Assembly (NCBI GenBank): GCA_964387945.1
Contig: CAYLYX010000003.1
Location: 124,001 to 188,000, forward strand
DNA from: Parvicella sp964387945
GTDB taxonomy: Bacteria; Bacteroidota; Bacteroidia; Flavobacteriales_D; Parvicellaceae
DNA length: 64,000 nt
Direction of reading: 5' to 3'
Part shown: positions 1-8,945 of the stretch, piece by piece
How the letters are laid out: each line of letters begins with the position of its first letter
How positions within the stretch are numbered: the stretch's first letter is position 1
The notes under the pieces: model-generated
Told to the model about the DNA's origin: nothing
Databases searched by the model: none
What the model saw: only the letters and a program-made list of their open reading frames with translations
Program-made: the position numbers and the translations under genes

Positions 1-143
1 ACATCATCAAAAGTGTTCACAATACACTGGATAAAGAAGCCGAACGAGTGGTATCTGGAATGCCAAAGTGGACGCCTGGTAAGCAGCGAGGAAAAGCAGT
101 GAGGGTGAGATATACCATTCCGATCAACTTTACAATCAACTAA
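1..143 (+). CDS. TonB-family C-terminal domain protein, 3' end only
   Basis: Only the last 46 or so codons are present, in the frame that stops with TAA at 141-143. The translated tail contains SGMPKWTPGKQRGKAVRV followed by YTIPINFTIN. This is the typical end of the TonB C-terminal domain: a MPxWxPGxxxGKxVxVxxxxPxxF pattern that contacts outer-membrane TonB-dependent receptors. The N-terminal anchor lies outside the window, so it could be a classical energy-transducing TonB or one of the many Bacteroidota proteins that carry this domain at their C-terminus. A strong terminator follows at once, so the gene ends its own transcript. Confidence 0.75.
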   Translation, partial: IIKSVHNTLDKEAERVVSGMPKWTPGKQRGKAVRVRYTIPINFTIN

Positions 144-159
144 GTTTAGTTTGAGATAA

Positions 160-202
160 ACACAACCCTGACCTTCGAAAGAATGTCAGGGTTTTTTGTG
201 TC
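160..202 (+). terminator. Rho-independent terminator after the TonB-like gene
   Basis: A perfect 9-bp stem, AACCCTGAC (164-172) with GTCAGGGTT (185-193), encloses a 12-nt loop and runs into a T-rich tract. The flanking ACA/TGT bases can extend the helix. It separates the TonB-like gene from ileS. Confidence 0.85.
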
Positions 203-213
203 TAGACATATCG

Positions 214-246
214 TTTTGCGGGTTACAGAATTTTAGGCTATTTTCG
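214..246 (+). promoter_or_regulatory. ileS promoter
   Basis: A -33-type TTTTG (214-218) and a -7-type TATTTTCG (239-246) are separated by 20 nt. This fits the Bacteroidota housekeeping sigma consensus, with TTCG in place of TTTG. The same TAnnTTCGCA variant recurs upstream of the genes at 31762 and 33694. The ileS start lies 24 nt downstream. Confidence 0.55.
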
Positions 247-269
247 CAATCCTCAAAAAAGACGAAAGA

Positions 270-3200
270 ATGGCGGATAAGTATAGAGAATACAGTCAGT
301 TAAATCTACCGAATGTTGCAGAAGAAGTCCTTGCCAAATGGAAGGAAGAAAAGACGTTCGAACGAAGTATGACTTCACGTCCAGCGGACAAGAACTACGT
401 TTTTTTTGAAGGACCACCTAGTGCCAATGGATTGCCAGGAATTCACCACGTGATGGCAAGAGCCATTAAGGATATCTTTTGTCGATACAAAACACTTCAG
501 GGCTACCGCGTAAACCGTAAAGCAGGATGGGATACGCACGGACTTCCTGTAGAGCTCGGAGTTGAAAAAGAACTCGGAATCACCAAAGAAGATATCGGTA
601 AGAAAATTACCATCGAAGAATACAATGAAGCCTGTCGAAAAGCCGTGATGAAATACACCGATGTGTGGAATGACCTTACGGAAAAGATGGGGTATTGGGT
701 AGATATGGATGATCCATACGTGACCTATGAGAATAAATACATTGAATCCGTTTGGTGGTTACTGGGGGAGATTTACAACAAAGGATTAATGTACAAAGGG
801 TACACGATTCAACCATATTCTCCAAAGGCAGGAACAGGATTATCCTCTCACGAGTTAAACCAACCTGGTTGCTACCGTGATGTAAAGGACGCCACAGCCA
901 TTGCACAATTCAAAGTGAAGACCAATGAATTATTACCCGATGGAACTTTTTTGATTGCTTGGACCACCACACCCTGGACATTACCGTCTAATACGGCACT
1001 TGCGGTTGGACCGAAGATTGAGTATGTTTTGATCGAAACGTTCAACCAATACAGTTTTGAAAAAATTCAAGTTCTAATTGCTAAGAACCTTGTTGGTAAG
1101 CAGTTTACTGGGAAGTATATTCTAGAAGACGAAGAAAACCAGTTGAGCGCCTATTCTCAAGAGAAGAAAAAAATTCCGTATCGAATCGTAAAAGAGTTTC
1201 TAGGAACAGATTTGGTTGGTTTGGAATACGAGCAATTGTTGCCGTATGCCTTGCCCGCAGAAAATCCCGAAAAAGCCTTTAGGGTTATCCCCGGAGATTT
1301 TGTAACCACAGAGGACGGTACTGGAATCGTTCACATTGCACCTACCTTTGGTGCAGACGATGCTCAGGTGGCTAAAGATGCCGAAATACCTCCCATGTTG
1401 GTGAAGGACGAAAACGATAATCTCGTTCCTCTGGTTGATTTGCGAGGGAGATTTCGATCAGAAATAAGAGACGATGTGTTCCTATATGGAAACGAATACG
1501 TTAAAGAGGATTACCTCGATGACGCTGAAAAGCAGGACGAGTTTGAAAAGCAAAAAGAAATCCTTGAACGGGAAGGAAAAATTAAAGAGCTCAAAGAATA
1601 CCTAAACGTAGATAAACGAATTGTTCTAAAACTTCAAGAGGAAGGAAAACTGTTCAAGAAAGAAACCTACGAACACAGTTACCCACACTGTTGGCGGACA
1701 GATAAGCCAGTGTTGTATTATCCGCTCGATTCATGGTTCATTAAAGTAACCGAGATCAAGGATAAGATGTACAGTTTGAATCAAACCATCAACTGGAAGC
1801 CAGAAAGCACAGGTACAGGAAGGTTTGGAAACTGGCTAGAGAATGCTAACGATTGGAACCTTTCGAGAAGTAGGTTTTGGGGGATTCCAATTCCGATTTG
1901 GAGAACAGAAAGTGGCAAAGAGGCCAAGTGTATTTCTTCGGTAGAACAGTTGAAGGCAGAGTGTCAAAAAGCTGTTGATGCAGGTTTGATGCAAGCAAAT
2001 CCTTTGGCAGATTTCCAGCCGGGAGACATGGCAGAAGAAAACTACAACGTTTTTGACCTTCATAAGAATTATGTGGATGCCATAACATTAGTGAGTGATT
2101 CAGGTAAGCCGATGAAGCGTGAGGCTGACTTGATTGATGTGTGGTTTGACTCAGGTTCGATGCCGATTGCACAGCACCATTATCCGTTTGAAAACAAGGA
2201 ACTCATCGATGAGAAAGGTTTCGGTCAGGCAGATTTTATTGCAGAAGGAGTCGATCAAACCAGAGGTTGGTTTTACACCTTACATGCCATTGCAACGATG
2301 GTATTTGGTAGAACAGCCTATAAAAATGTGATCTCTAACGGGCTGGTTCTGGATAAGAATGGTCAGAAAATGTCAAAACGACTTGGAAATGCAGTAGACC
2401 CATTTGAAACGCTATCAAAGTACGGTCCCGATGCCACACGATGGTACATGATCACGAATGCGCAACCATGGGACAATCTGAAATTTGACGAAGAAGGAAT
2501 CCTTGAGGTGCAACGTAAGTTCTTCGGAACGTTGTACAACACTTACAACGGCTTTTTAGCGGTTTATGCCAATATTGACGGGTTCAAATACAGTGAGGAA
2601 GAAGTGGCTCATGCCGATCGCCCAGAAATTGATCGATGGGTGTTGTCAAGACTGAACTCTATCATCAAAGAAGTAAAAGAAGCATACGAATCGTTTGAGC
2701 CTACCCGAGCAGGAAGGTTGATTCAGAACTTTGTAAACGATGAATTGAGTAACTGGTACGTTCGGCTGTGTCGAAGACGCTTCTGGAAAGGAGATTATTC
2801 GCAAGATAAAATTTCGGCTTATCAAACACTTTATACCTGCTTAGAGAAAGTGGCAATTTTGGCTTCTCCGATAGCACCTTTCTTTATGGATCGTTTGTTC
2901 AGTGATTTGAATGATGTTACTGGAAAGTACGCCTGTGATTCTGTTCATTTGGCAACTTTCCCAGAAGTGAACGAAGCACAAATTGACATAGATTTGGAAT
3001 TCAGAATGAACGTGGCACAGCGTTCGAGTTCACTGGTCTTGAGTTTAAGAAAAAGAGAGAAGATTAAAGTTCGGCAGCCCCTTCAAAAGATGATGATCCC
3101 GGCTTTGGATGATCAAATGGTTGAAGCAATTAATGACGTCAAAGAATTGGTGCTCTCTGAAGTGAATGTCAAGGAACTCGAAATAATTGACGAGTCAAAT

Positions 3201-3740
3201 GGAATGTTGACCAAAAAGATCAAGCCAAACTTTAAAACCATTGGGAAGAAGTACGGTAAATTGATGAAGTCGATCATTAAGTTGACTAATGGATTCAACC
3301 AATCGGATATCGCAGAGGTGGAGAAGAATAAAGGCTGGCAAGGGGAAGTAGATGGAGAAGAAGTAGTATTGGATTTAGAAGACTTTGAGATTGCAACGCA
3401 AGATATCCCAGGTTGGTTAGTAGCTAATGACAATGAACTTACCGTTGCGTTAGATGTGACCATTTCCGATGCGTTGAAGGAAGAAGGAATTGCTCGTGAG
3501 TTTGTAAATAGAATTCAGAATTTACGTAAGGACAGTGGGCTGGAGGTGACCGACCGGATTTTGTTAACAATTAAATCAGATGAAAAAATAAACGAAGCGA
3601 TCAAAAACAATTTGGATTATATTTGCTCGGAAACATTGGCAGATAACCTAACCCTAGCCAATGAATTGAGCGAGAATAAAACCTTAGTGGAAATCGACTC
3701 AGAGATCCAATCGGAGATCGCGTTGATGAAAGCAAACTAA
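270..3740 (+). CDS. ileS: Isoleucyl-tRNA synthetase, type 2 (IleS2)
   Basis: Class I synthetase that charges tRNA-Ile in the cytoplasm. The full length of 1156 aa is normal for the long IleS2 form of Bacteroidota, which has no C-terminal zinc finger. Visible landmarks are the signature region with GIHH at residues 57-60, the editing (CP1) domain with a TTPWTLPSN motif near 230-240, WFDSGS near 630, KMSKR at 700-704, and the anticodon-binding and C-terminal domains. The first catalytic motif is GXHH rather than the canonical HXGH; its first and third residues are swapped. That form has been reported in some IleS2 enzymes and linked to very high mupirocin resistance. The ATG at 270 is the first in frame and follows a good promoter. 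A DksA-like gene starts 12 nt after the stop. Confidence 0.97.
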   Translation: MADKYREYSQLNLPNVAEEVLAKWKEEKTFERSMTSRPADKNYVFFEGPPSANGLPGIHHVMARAIKDIFCRYKTLQGYRVNRKAGWDTHGLPVELGVEKELGITKEDIGKKITIEEYNEACRKAVMKYTDVWNDLTEKMGYWVDMDDPYVTYENKYIESVWWLLGEIYNKGLMYKGYTIQPYSPKAGTGLSSHELNQPGCYRDVKDATAIAQFKVKTNELLPDGTFLIAWTTTPWTLPSNTALAVGPKIEYVLIETFNQYSFEKIQVLIAKNLVGKQFTGKYILEDEENQLSAYSQEKKKIPYRIVKEFLGTDLVGLEYEQLLPYALPAENPEKAFRVIPGDFVTTEDGTGIVHIAPTFGADDAQVAKDAEIPPMLVKDENDNLVPLVDLRGRFRSEIRDDVFLYGNEYVKEDYLDDAEKQDEFEKQKEILEREGKIKELKEYLNVDKRIVLKLQEEGKLFKKETYEHSYPHCWRTDKPVLYYPLDSWFIKVTEIKDKMYSLNQTINWKPESTGTGRFGNWLENANDWNLSRSRFWGIPIPIWRTESGKEAKCISSVEQLKAECQKAVDAGLMQANPLADFQPGDMAEENYNVFDLHKNYVDAITLVSDSGKPMKREADLIDVWFDSGSMPIAQHHYPFENKELIDEKGFGQADFIAEGVDQTRGWFYTLHAIATMVFGRTAYKNVISNGLVLDKNGQKMSKRLGNAVDPFETLSKYGPDATRWYMITNAQPWDNLKFDEEGILEVQRKFFGTLYNTYNGFLAVYANIDGFKYSEEEVAHADRPEIDRWVLSRLNSIIKEVKEAYESFEPTRAGRLIQNFVNDELSNWYVRLCRRRFWKGDYSQDKISAYQTLYTCLEKVAILASPIAPFFMDRLFSDLNDVTGKYACDSVHLATFPEVNEAQIDIDLEFRMNVAQRSSSLVLSLRKREKIKVRQPLQKMMIPALDDQMVEAINDVKELVLSEVNVKELEIIDESNGMLTKKIKPNFKTIGKKYGKLMKSIIKLTNGFNQSDIAEVEKNKGWQGEVDGEEVVLDLEDFEIATQDIPGWLVANDNELTVALDVTISDALKEEGIAREFVNRIQNLRKDSGLEVTDRILLTIKSDEKINEAIKNNLDYICSETLADNLTLANELSENKTLVEIDSEIQSEIALMKAN

Positions 3741-3752
3741 ACATATTTAACT

Positions 3753-4130
3753 ATGGCAAAAGAAAAAAACAAGTACAGCGAATCAGAACTGAATGAGTTC
3801 AGAGAGATTATTTTAAAGAAAATCGCTGATGCAAAGGAAGATTTTGAAATGCTAAAAGGATCACTTACACACAAAGATGATCACGGAACAGATGATACAG
3901 GAAGATCCTTCAATATGATGGAGGACGGTTCTGAAACACTGATGCGAGAAGAGATGGCAAACCTTGCCAACCGAAAAGAAAAGTTTATCAAGAACTTAGA
4001 ACTGGCATTGGTGAGAATTGAGAACGGTACGTATGGCATTTGTCGAGCAACAGGAAAGTTGATCTCGAAAGAAAGGTTGAGATTGGTGCCGCACGCTACA
4101 TTGAGCATTGAGGCGAAGAAAATGCAGTAA
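3753..4130 (+). CDS. DksA/TraR-family transcription factor lacking the zinc finger
   Basis: A 125-aa protein ending in the DksA/TraR C4-type region: YGICRATGKLISKERL, then a final helix with VPHAT and LSIEAK. The N-terminal half is charged and helical, as expected for the coiled coil that enters the RNA polymerase secondary channel. Only one cysteine remains in the zinc-finger region (YGIC), so the four-cysteine zinc site is absent. This is common in Bacteroidota homologues. The role is probably modulation of transcription initiation, perhaps with ppGpp, but this is inferred from the family. It lies 12 nt after ileS and just before lspA, a gene order common in Bacteroidota. Confidence 0.9.
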   Translation: MAKEKNKYSESELNEFREIILKKIADAKEDFEMLKGSLTHKDDHGTDDTGRSFNMMEDGSETLMREEMANLANRKEKFIKNLELALVRIENGTYGICRATGKLISKERLRLVPHATLSIEAKKMQ

Positions 4131-4147
4131 GAATACCAAAAAGTTTC

Positions 4148-4189
4148 AATGAAGAAGCGTTAGGATGAACTCCCTGACTCTTCTTCATT
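4148..4189 (+). terminator. Hairpin between the dksA-like gene and lspA (weak terminator or attenuator)
   Basis: A perfect 10-bp inverted repeat, AATGAAGAAG (4148-4157) with CTTCTTCATT (4180-4189), is separated by 22 nt and followed by a T-rich stretch ending at the lspA start. The stem is AT-rich and the loop long, so it may only partly attenuate read-through. Confidence 0.35.
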
Positions 4190-4196
4190 TTATTTT

Positions 4197-4844
4197 ATGA
4201 GAACAGCACTAATTACCATTATAATTACCCTTGGTCTTGATCAAGTCCTTAAATTGTGGGTGAAGGCAAATGCAGCCATTGGCGATGTGATCTTTCAAGC
4301 CGGAATACTCAAGTTTCAATTTATCGAAAATCCGGGAATGGCATTTGGATGGGAATTGGGCGGTCTTTGGGGAAAACTGTTACTGAGTTCATTCCGTATC
4401 GTTGCAATTGTGGCGATCGCTTTCGTAATCAGGAACTTAATAGAAAACAGGGCTCACAAAGGACTGGTATTTTCAGTTGCACTAGTATTTGCTGGTGCAG
4501 TAGGAAATCTGTTAGATAGTGCGTTTTACGGTTTAATGTTTGATCAGGGAACGACTTGGAATGGAGATGTGGGGCAATGGGTTGGCTACGCAGGAGAAGC
4601 ACAAATGAACTTTGAAGGTTATGCCGGAGTCTTACAAGGTTGTGTGGTTGATATGATCTACTTTGAGTTTTACTGGCCAGATTGGATGCCTTTTGGGTTG
4701 GCTGGAGCAGAAGTGTTTCCGCCTATCTTTAATGTTGCTGATGTAGCTGTTTCTACAGGTGTAATCACCATGTTGGTGTTTAATAAGCGTTTCTTCGGAG
4801 AAGGAAAAGGCGATTTTTCAATTTTCTTAAGAAGAAAATCATGA
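4197..4844 (+). CDS. lspA: Lipoprotein signal peptidase (signal peptidase II)
   Basis: Inner-membrane aspartyl protease that removes the signal peptide from diacylated prolipoproteins. The 215 aa hold four predicted membrane helices. Both catalytic aspartates are visible: D107 in GAVGNLLDS and D182 in the FNVAD motif. The stretch between them is longer than in proteobacterial LspA (about 70 residues, with a Trp/Gly-rich insert), as in other Bacteroidota. Several lipoproteins in this window (31762, 38324) would be substrates. The ATG at 4197 is the only sensible start; the 3' end overlaps the next gene by 4 nt (ATGA), which suggests translational coupling. Confidence 0.95.
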   Translation: MRTALITIIITLGLDQVLKLWVKANAAIGDVIFQAGILKFQFIENPGMAFGWELGGLWGKLLLSSFRIVAIVAIAFVIRNLIENRAHKGLVFSVALVFAGAVGNLLDSAFYGLMFDQGTTWNGDVGQWVGYAGEAQMNFEGYAGVLQGCVVDMIYFEFYWPDWMPFGLAGAEVFPPIFNVADVAVSTGVITMLVFNKRFFGEGKGDFSIFLRRKS

Positions 4845-5407
4845 AGATTGGAATAAAATTTGGGATTTATTCAAGTCTAGGGTTCATCATAATTGTGATG
4901 TCCTTGTATTTGGCAAAAGTCAATCTTAGAAGTGACTTCATGCAGATCATGGTGGGATTGGGTACATTCTGTCTTTTCGTGGGCGTGGCATTGAGTATTT
5001 TAATTAACTACAACCGTAACCGAAAAGGAGGTTTGAGCATGCTAGAAGACATCAAAACAGGATTGTCTTCCTCTGCCATTTTTGCCGTACTGATTGCCGC
5101 CTTCCTTGTGCTTTACTTTTCAACGATCGATAAGAACTTTGCAGAAAGAAGAAAGGAAAACCTTATCGAAATGATGCAAGACCCCGAAGCTGTAGCTCAG
5201 TTGGAAAAGAAGATGGAGGAAGACCCAGACACTTATAAAGGTAAATCAGTTGAAGACATTCAAGAGCGTAACATTGCTAACGTGGAACACATGCTAAGTC
5301 CTGGAACTGTTTTTCCAATAGCCTTGTTTTCATTGTTGCTTCTGGGAATGGTTTACGCTTTTCTCGTAACCGCATTCAACCGTTTGGTGCTGGCAAAGAT
5401 TAAGTAA
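4841..5407 (+). CDS. DUF4199 family membrane protein
   Basis: A 188-aa protein with four predicted membrane helices (about residues 8-25, 35-53, 75-92 and 158-180). Between helices 3 and 4 is a charged loop with ERRKENLIEMMQDPEA and a run of acidic residues, the pattern of the Bacteroidota family DUF4199. Function is unknown. It overlaps lspA by 4 nt, so the two are probably co-translated. Its 3' end overlaps the convergent mpl gene by 8 nt, which leaves no room for a terminator between them. Confidence 0.8.
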   Translation: MKIGIKFGIYSSLGFIIIVMSLYLAKVNLRSDFMQIMVGLGTFCLFVGVALSILINYNRNRKGGLSMLEDIKTGLSSSAIFAVLIAAFLVLYFSTIDKNFAERRKENLIEMMQDPEAVAQLEKKMEEDPDTYKGKSVEDIQERNIANVEHMLSPGTVFPIALFSLLLLGMVYAFLVTAFNRLVLAKIK

Positions 5408-6758
5408 AGAGCTGATCACTCAGTTCATTAAAGTCGACCCCATCAAAATTACCGCTAGTCATCATCAGTAAATTAGCATTTCCCCAAGATTTGCCTTTTA
5501 GCAGTTCAATCAAATCTTCAGAGGAAGTATAAACCTGTAAGTTGTTTGAGTTGAACGCTCGAAAAACTTCTTCCTTCGAAATAGGGTCTAATTTCTTATG
5601 AGCAATGGTGTGTGGGTTGAAATAAACAAATGCCTCATCCGCATCACCCATTGCTCCGTCATATTCTGCAAGAAACTCCTTGTTTAAACTGCTGAACGTG
5701 TGCAACTCCATACAAGCAATTAGCTTTCGATCAGGATATTGATTTTTTAGCGCTTTTGTGGTCGCTTTTAACTTAGAGGGTGAATGAGCAAAATCTTTAT
5801 ACATGACGCTCGTAGCCGTTCGTTTTACCAATTCCAATCTTTTAGACGCTCCTTTAAATGAAGTGATTGCTTCGTAGAATTGCTCTTTAGTTAACCCAAG
5901 TTGCACACAAACATGCAGTGCACCGTACAAGTTCTGAAGATTATGATTTCCAAAAATTTCAAGTGGATATTCCTTACCTTTATTTGTTAGATAAGTAGTG
6001 CCATTTTCAATTCTGTGGGCATGTGTAGCATACGGTATTTTTAGAATATCGTCACGACTATGATCAGCAACGACTTTTACATTGGAGTCACCTTCATAGT
6101 ATATGAGCGAACCCTTAGGCTCAATCTTATCTGCAAAAATTTCAAATTGCTCAACATAGTTTTCAAACGTTGGGAATACATTGATATGATCCCAAGCAAT
6201 ACCACTTAGCAGTGCAATATTGGGCAAGTACAAATGATATTTAGGTCTTCTATCAATTGGAGAAGAGAGGTATTCATCCCCTTCTAAGACAGCAATTTTT
6301 GTGTCATCGTTTAAACTAACCATGCACTCAAACCCTTCTAGTTGGGCACCTACCATATAGTCGTGCTTAACGTTGTGATGGTTTAGAACATGCAGAATCA
6401 TGGAGGTGATAGAGGTTTTTCCATGACTCCCACCAATGACCACACGCACTTTATCCTTGGTCTGTTCGTACAGATACTCCGGGTAAGAAAATATTGGAAT
6501 TTCCAGCTCTTGAGCTTTGATGAGTTCTGGGTTGTCCTTTCGAGCGTGCATGCCCAAAATAACAGCATCCAAGTCTTGGTTGATCCGATCCTCATCCCAC
6601 CCAATGGTTGACGGGAGCAGGTTATATTTGGCTAATCTACCTTTTGAAGGGTCAAAAATCTCATCGTCTGAGCCAGTTACGTGGTACCCTTTTAAGTGCA
6701 GGGCAATGGCAAGGTTATGCATGGCACTGCCACCAATAGCAATGAAATGAACATTCAT
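5400..6758 (-). CDS. mpl: UDP-N-acetylmuramate:L-alanyl-gamma-D-glutamyl-meso-DAP ligase (murein peptide ligase)
   Basis: Mur-ligase family enzyme of cell-wall recycling that attaches recovered tripeptide to UDP-MurNAc in the cytoplasm. The N-terminus MNVHFIAIGGSAMHNLA is the Rossmann-like UDP-sugar site; GGSHGKTS is the ATP-binding loop; the middle domain has LEGDEY and the C-terminal domain KDFAHSPSK. The reading frame stays open to 6980, but homologues start at MNVHFIAIGG, so the ATG at 6756-6758 is chosen, giving 452 aa, the usual size. MurC is the main alternative, but the HNLAIAL and the KDFAHSP motif favour Mpl. Confidence 0.92.
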   Translation of the reverse strand: MNVHFIAIGGSAMHNLAIALHLKGYHVTGSDDEIFDPSKGRLAKYNLLPSTIGWDEDRINQDLDAVILGMHARKDNPELIKAQELEIPIFSYPEYLYEQTKDKVRVVIGGSHGKTSITSMILHVLNHHNVKHDYMVGAQLEGFECMVSLNDDTKIAVLEGDEYLSSPIDRRPKYHLYLPNIALLSGIAWDHINVFPTFENYVEQFEIFADKIEPKGSLIYYEGDSNVKVVADHSRDDILKIPYATHAHRIENGTTYLTNKGKEYPLEIFGNHNLQNLYGALHVCVQLGLTKEQFYEAITSFKGASKRLELVKRTATSVMYKDFAHSPSKLKATTKALKNQYPDRKLIACMELHTFSSLNKEFLAEYDGAMGDADEAFVYFNPHTIAHKKLDPISKEEVFRAFNSNNLQVYTSSEDLIELLKGKSWGNANLLMMTSGNFDGVDFNELSDQLFT

Positions 6759-6946
6759 GATTTGTATCTTTAAAACCATAAATTTAACGGAAGGGCAGGT
6801 AAGTTCAGTTAGAAGGAAAAATAGTTTTAAACGCGTAACTGTGTGAGAATCTAACGCAACCTTTGCAAGTATAAGTACGTTTAAGCAATAAGAAAGATTA
6901 ATTGAGAATAAAAACGAATGGCTGATTTTTAGATACTTATGTTTTG

Positions 6947-6954
6947 TACATTTG
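6947..6954 (+). promoter_or_regulatory. -7 element for the ompH-like gene
   Basis: TACATTTG matches the Bacteroidota TAnnTTTG element 24 nt before the ATG at 6979. No clear -33 TTTG is seen at the expected distance. The 220-nt divergent gap between mpl and this gene holds nothing else recognisable. Confidence 0.45.
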
Positions 6955-6978
6955 TGGCGATTAGAAAATAAATATAAC

Positions 6979-7512
6979 ATGAAGGATAGTAGAAAGAAAA
7001 TGTGGAAAGTACTTGCTTTGATTGCGTTAGTTGTGGTTTTTGCTGCTGCAAAGAGTACAGGTGCAAAGTCTAAAGTGGGCTATATTAATACGAATGAATT
7101 GTGGGCGTTGATGCCAGAAAAGCAAGCAGCAGATATGGAATTGAAGAAAATGGAGGAGCAGATGGTTACCTATCTCAAGCAAGAGCAGCAATCCTTTGAA
7201 GTAGGAGTAAATACCTTTGTGAAGGACAGCGCGAATATGACAGAGTTGGTGAAGAAACAAACGTTGCAAAAACTTCAACAGCAGCAAGAAACCATTCAAT
7301 CTTTACCCAAGGAGGCAAACAATGAATTGATGAAGAAGCAAGAAGAATTGTACGCTCCAATCAAAGAAAAAATGCAAAACGCAATCAACGAAGTTGCGGA
7401 GGAAAATGGATACGATTACATCTTAGATGCGGCTTATGGAAACATCGTTTACGCAGGGAATGATGATGACAATGTGATTGGTTTAGTTAAAAGTAAATTA
7501 GGATTAAAATAG
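6979..7512 (+). CDS. OmpH/Skp-family periplasmic chaperone
   Basis: A 177-aa protein with an N-terminal signal peptide (hydrophobic core ALIALVVVFAAA) followed by VGYINTNELWALMPE, the standard OmpH opening. A long Gln/Glu/Lys-rich alpha-helical arm (about residues 55-120) forms the tentacles, and the end contains YDYILDAAYGNIVYA, the conserved closing strand. Skp/OmpH proteins are trimers that hold unfolded outer-membrane proteins in the periplasm. The ATG at 6979 is preferred over the in-frame upstream ATG at 6952, because that one lies within the -7 element and adds charged residues before the signal peptide. Confidence 0.92.
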   Translation: MKDSRKKMWKVLALIALVVVFAAAKSTGAKSKVGYINTNELWALMPEKQAADMELKKMEEQMVTYLKQEQQSFEVGVNTFVKDSANMTELVKKQTLQKLQQQQETIQSLPKEANNELMKKQEELYAPIKEKMQNAINEVAEENGYDYILDAAYGNIVYAGNDDDNVIGLVKSKLGLK

Positions 7513-7618
7513 TTTCGAATAGAAATTAGTGCATTTTGTCATTAATTCTTTGTTAATCATTAAAAATCATGTGTTTATCTGTTGAGTAAGTATTAACTTT
7601 ATCGCGGACAATAGTATA

Positions 7619-8944
7619 ATGATGAAAACACCTCTCTTTTTAATTTTCGTTGTTCTGTTGGGGCAGTCTTTTTGGACCCAGAATAACTCAATTGTTATTC
7701 GTGATAATGCTTTTATTGTAATCAATGGAGGCTCAGCGGGTAACGAGGCAGTTGTGGTGGTAGATCAACCACACCAAAATGGTATTATCACCTCTGGATC
7801 AGGAGGGAACATTATCACGCAAGGTGAATTTGACTACATTAAATGGAATGTGGGTACCAGTACTGGAGCTTATAACATACCCTTTACAACAGATGTTGGT
7901 TTTGTGAAAATTCCACTTACAGTGAACGTAACAGGAGCCGGAGTAGGTTCAGGTTATATCGCACTTTCTACCTGGGATGTTTCTACAGGAGGAGGTCAGT
8001 TTGATAACACCCCTTGGCCATCAGATGTAACCCACATGGCTGGAGCAAACGGAGTACCGGATAACTCGGACTACGCTGTAGATCGCTTCTGGGTAATTGA
8101 TGTTACAGATCCACTGGGTACAGGAGAAACCTATTCAACCTTGCCAACGCCTAATATCAATTTTGGATACAATACTGCAGCTGCAGAAACGGGTGATGGA
8201 AACAACCTAACCGTTGGCCTTTTGGGAGGACAGCATTTTGATCCTGCAGGAAACAACTGGCATGGATCAGGTTCTGGGGTTGGAGTTGCTACTGGAATTT
8301 GGGGAGCAGACAATGGCGCTGGATTAGTAGCTGGTGTAACACCACCTGCCGGAGAATGGTTCAGAACTTGGACACTTTCCGATTTTTCAAGTCCACTTCC
8401 TGTTGAATTGAATGCCTACGATGTAGTCTGTAAAGATGAAGGAATTGTGATTTCTTGGGAAACGGCCTCAGAAGTAAACGCAAGCCATTTTGAAGTTTCA
8501 AAAAGCTTTGATGGAATTGAGTTTGAACTAGTGGGAACTTTACAAGCTGTGGGTAATAGTAATGTTACTACGAACTATTCGTTGGTAGATGAATCCTTGA
8601 ACGCAAGTGAAGCGTTTTATAAATTGGTTGAAGTAGATAACAATGGTGTCGAAAGAGAGCTTTCTACATCGGCAATTCCAGCGTGCTGGAGCGAGGTTGG
8701 TTTTGATGCCTACGGAACGTTGGAAGGTGGAATTGTTGTAAAGTGGAACTCATCTACTGAAGATGCTTACCAAATCATGTTATTTGATGCTCTGGGTAGG
8801 CAAGTGGATGCACCACAGACAGTTAACATACAGAAAGGATACAACCAATTTGAATTATCATATAATCAATTGGCTTTTGGTAGCTATATGTTGCAAGTTT
8901 CAAACGGAACAGAGTCTTTTGTGAAAAAACTAGTAATCGAATAA
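7619..8944 (+). CDS. T9SS-secreted surface protein (tandem paralogue 1)
   Basis: A 441-aa secreted protein. A signal peptide (residues 1-20, ending SFWTQ) precedes a Gly/Thr/Asn-rich beta region (25-255) with no recognised enzyme motif. Then comes SSPLPVELN, a linker very common before the sorting module, a fibronectin-like stretch (ISWETASEVNASHFEV), and a type A T9SS C-terminal domain (about 365-441) with LFDALGRQV and GSYMLQVSNG, ending in KKLVIE. It is predicted to be exported by Sec, carried across the outer membrane by the T9SS and anchored to the surface. The function of the N-terminal region is unknown. The next gene is a close paralogue. Confidence 0.85.
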   Translation: MMKTPLFLIFVVLLGQSFWTQNNSIVIRDNAFIVINGGSAGNEAVVVVDQPHQNGIITSGSGGNIITQGEFDYIKWNVGTSTGAYNIPFTTDVGFVKIPLTVNVTGAGVGSGYIALSTWDVSTGGGQFDNTPWPSDVTHMAGANGVPDNSDYAVDRFWVIDVTDPLGTGETYSTLPTPNINFGYNTAAAETGDGNNLTVGLLGGQHFDPAGNNWHGSGSGVGVATGIWGADNGAGLVAGVTPPAGEWFRTWTLSDFSSPLPVELNAYDVVCKDEGIVISWETASEVNASHFEVSKSFDGIEFELVGTLQAVGNSNVTTNYSLVDESLNASEAFYKLVEVDNNGVERELSTSAIPACWSEVGFDAYGTLEGGIVVKWNSSTEDAYQIMLFDALGRQVDAPQTVNIQKGYNQFELSYNQLAFGSYMLQVSNGTESFVKKLVIE

Positions 8945-8945
8945 G

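Noticed and set aside
6759..6980. N-terminal extension of mpl in the open frame to 6980
   Set aside because: The additional 74 codons show no similarity to the family, and the ATG at 6756-6758 starts the conserved MNVHFIAIGG.
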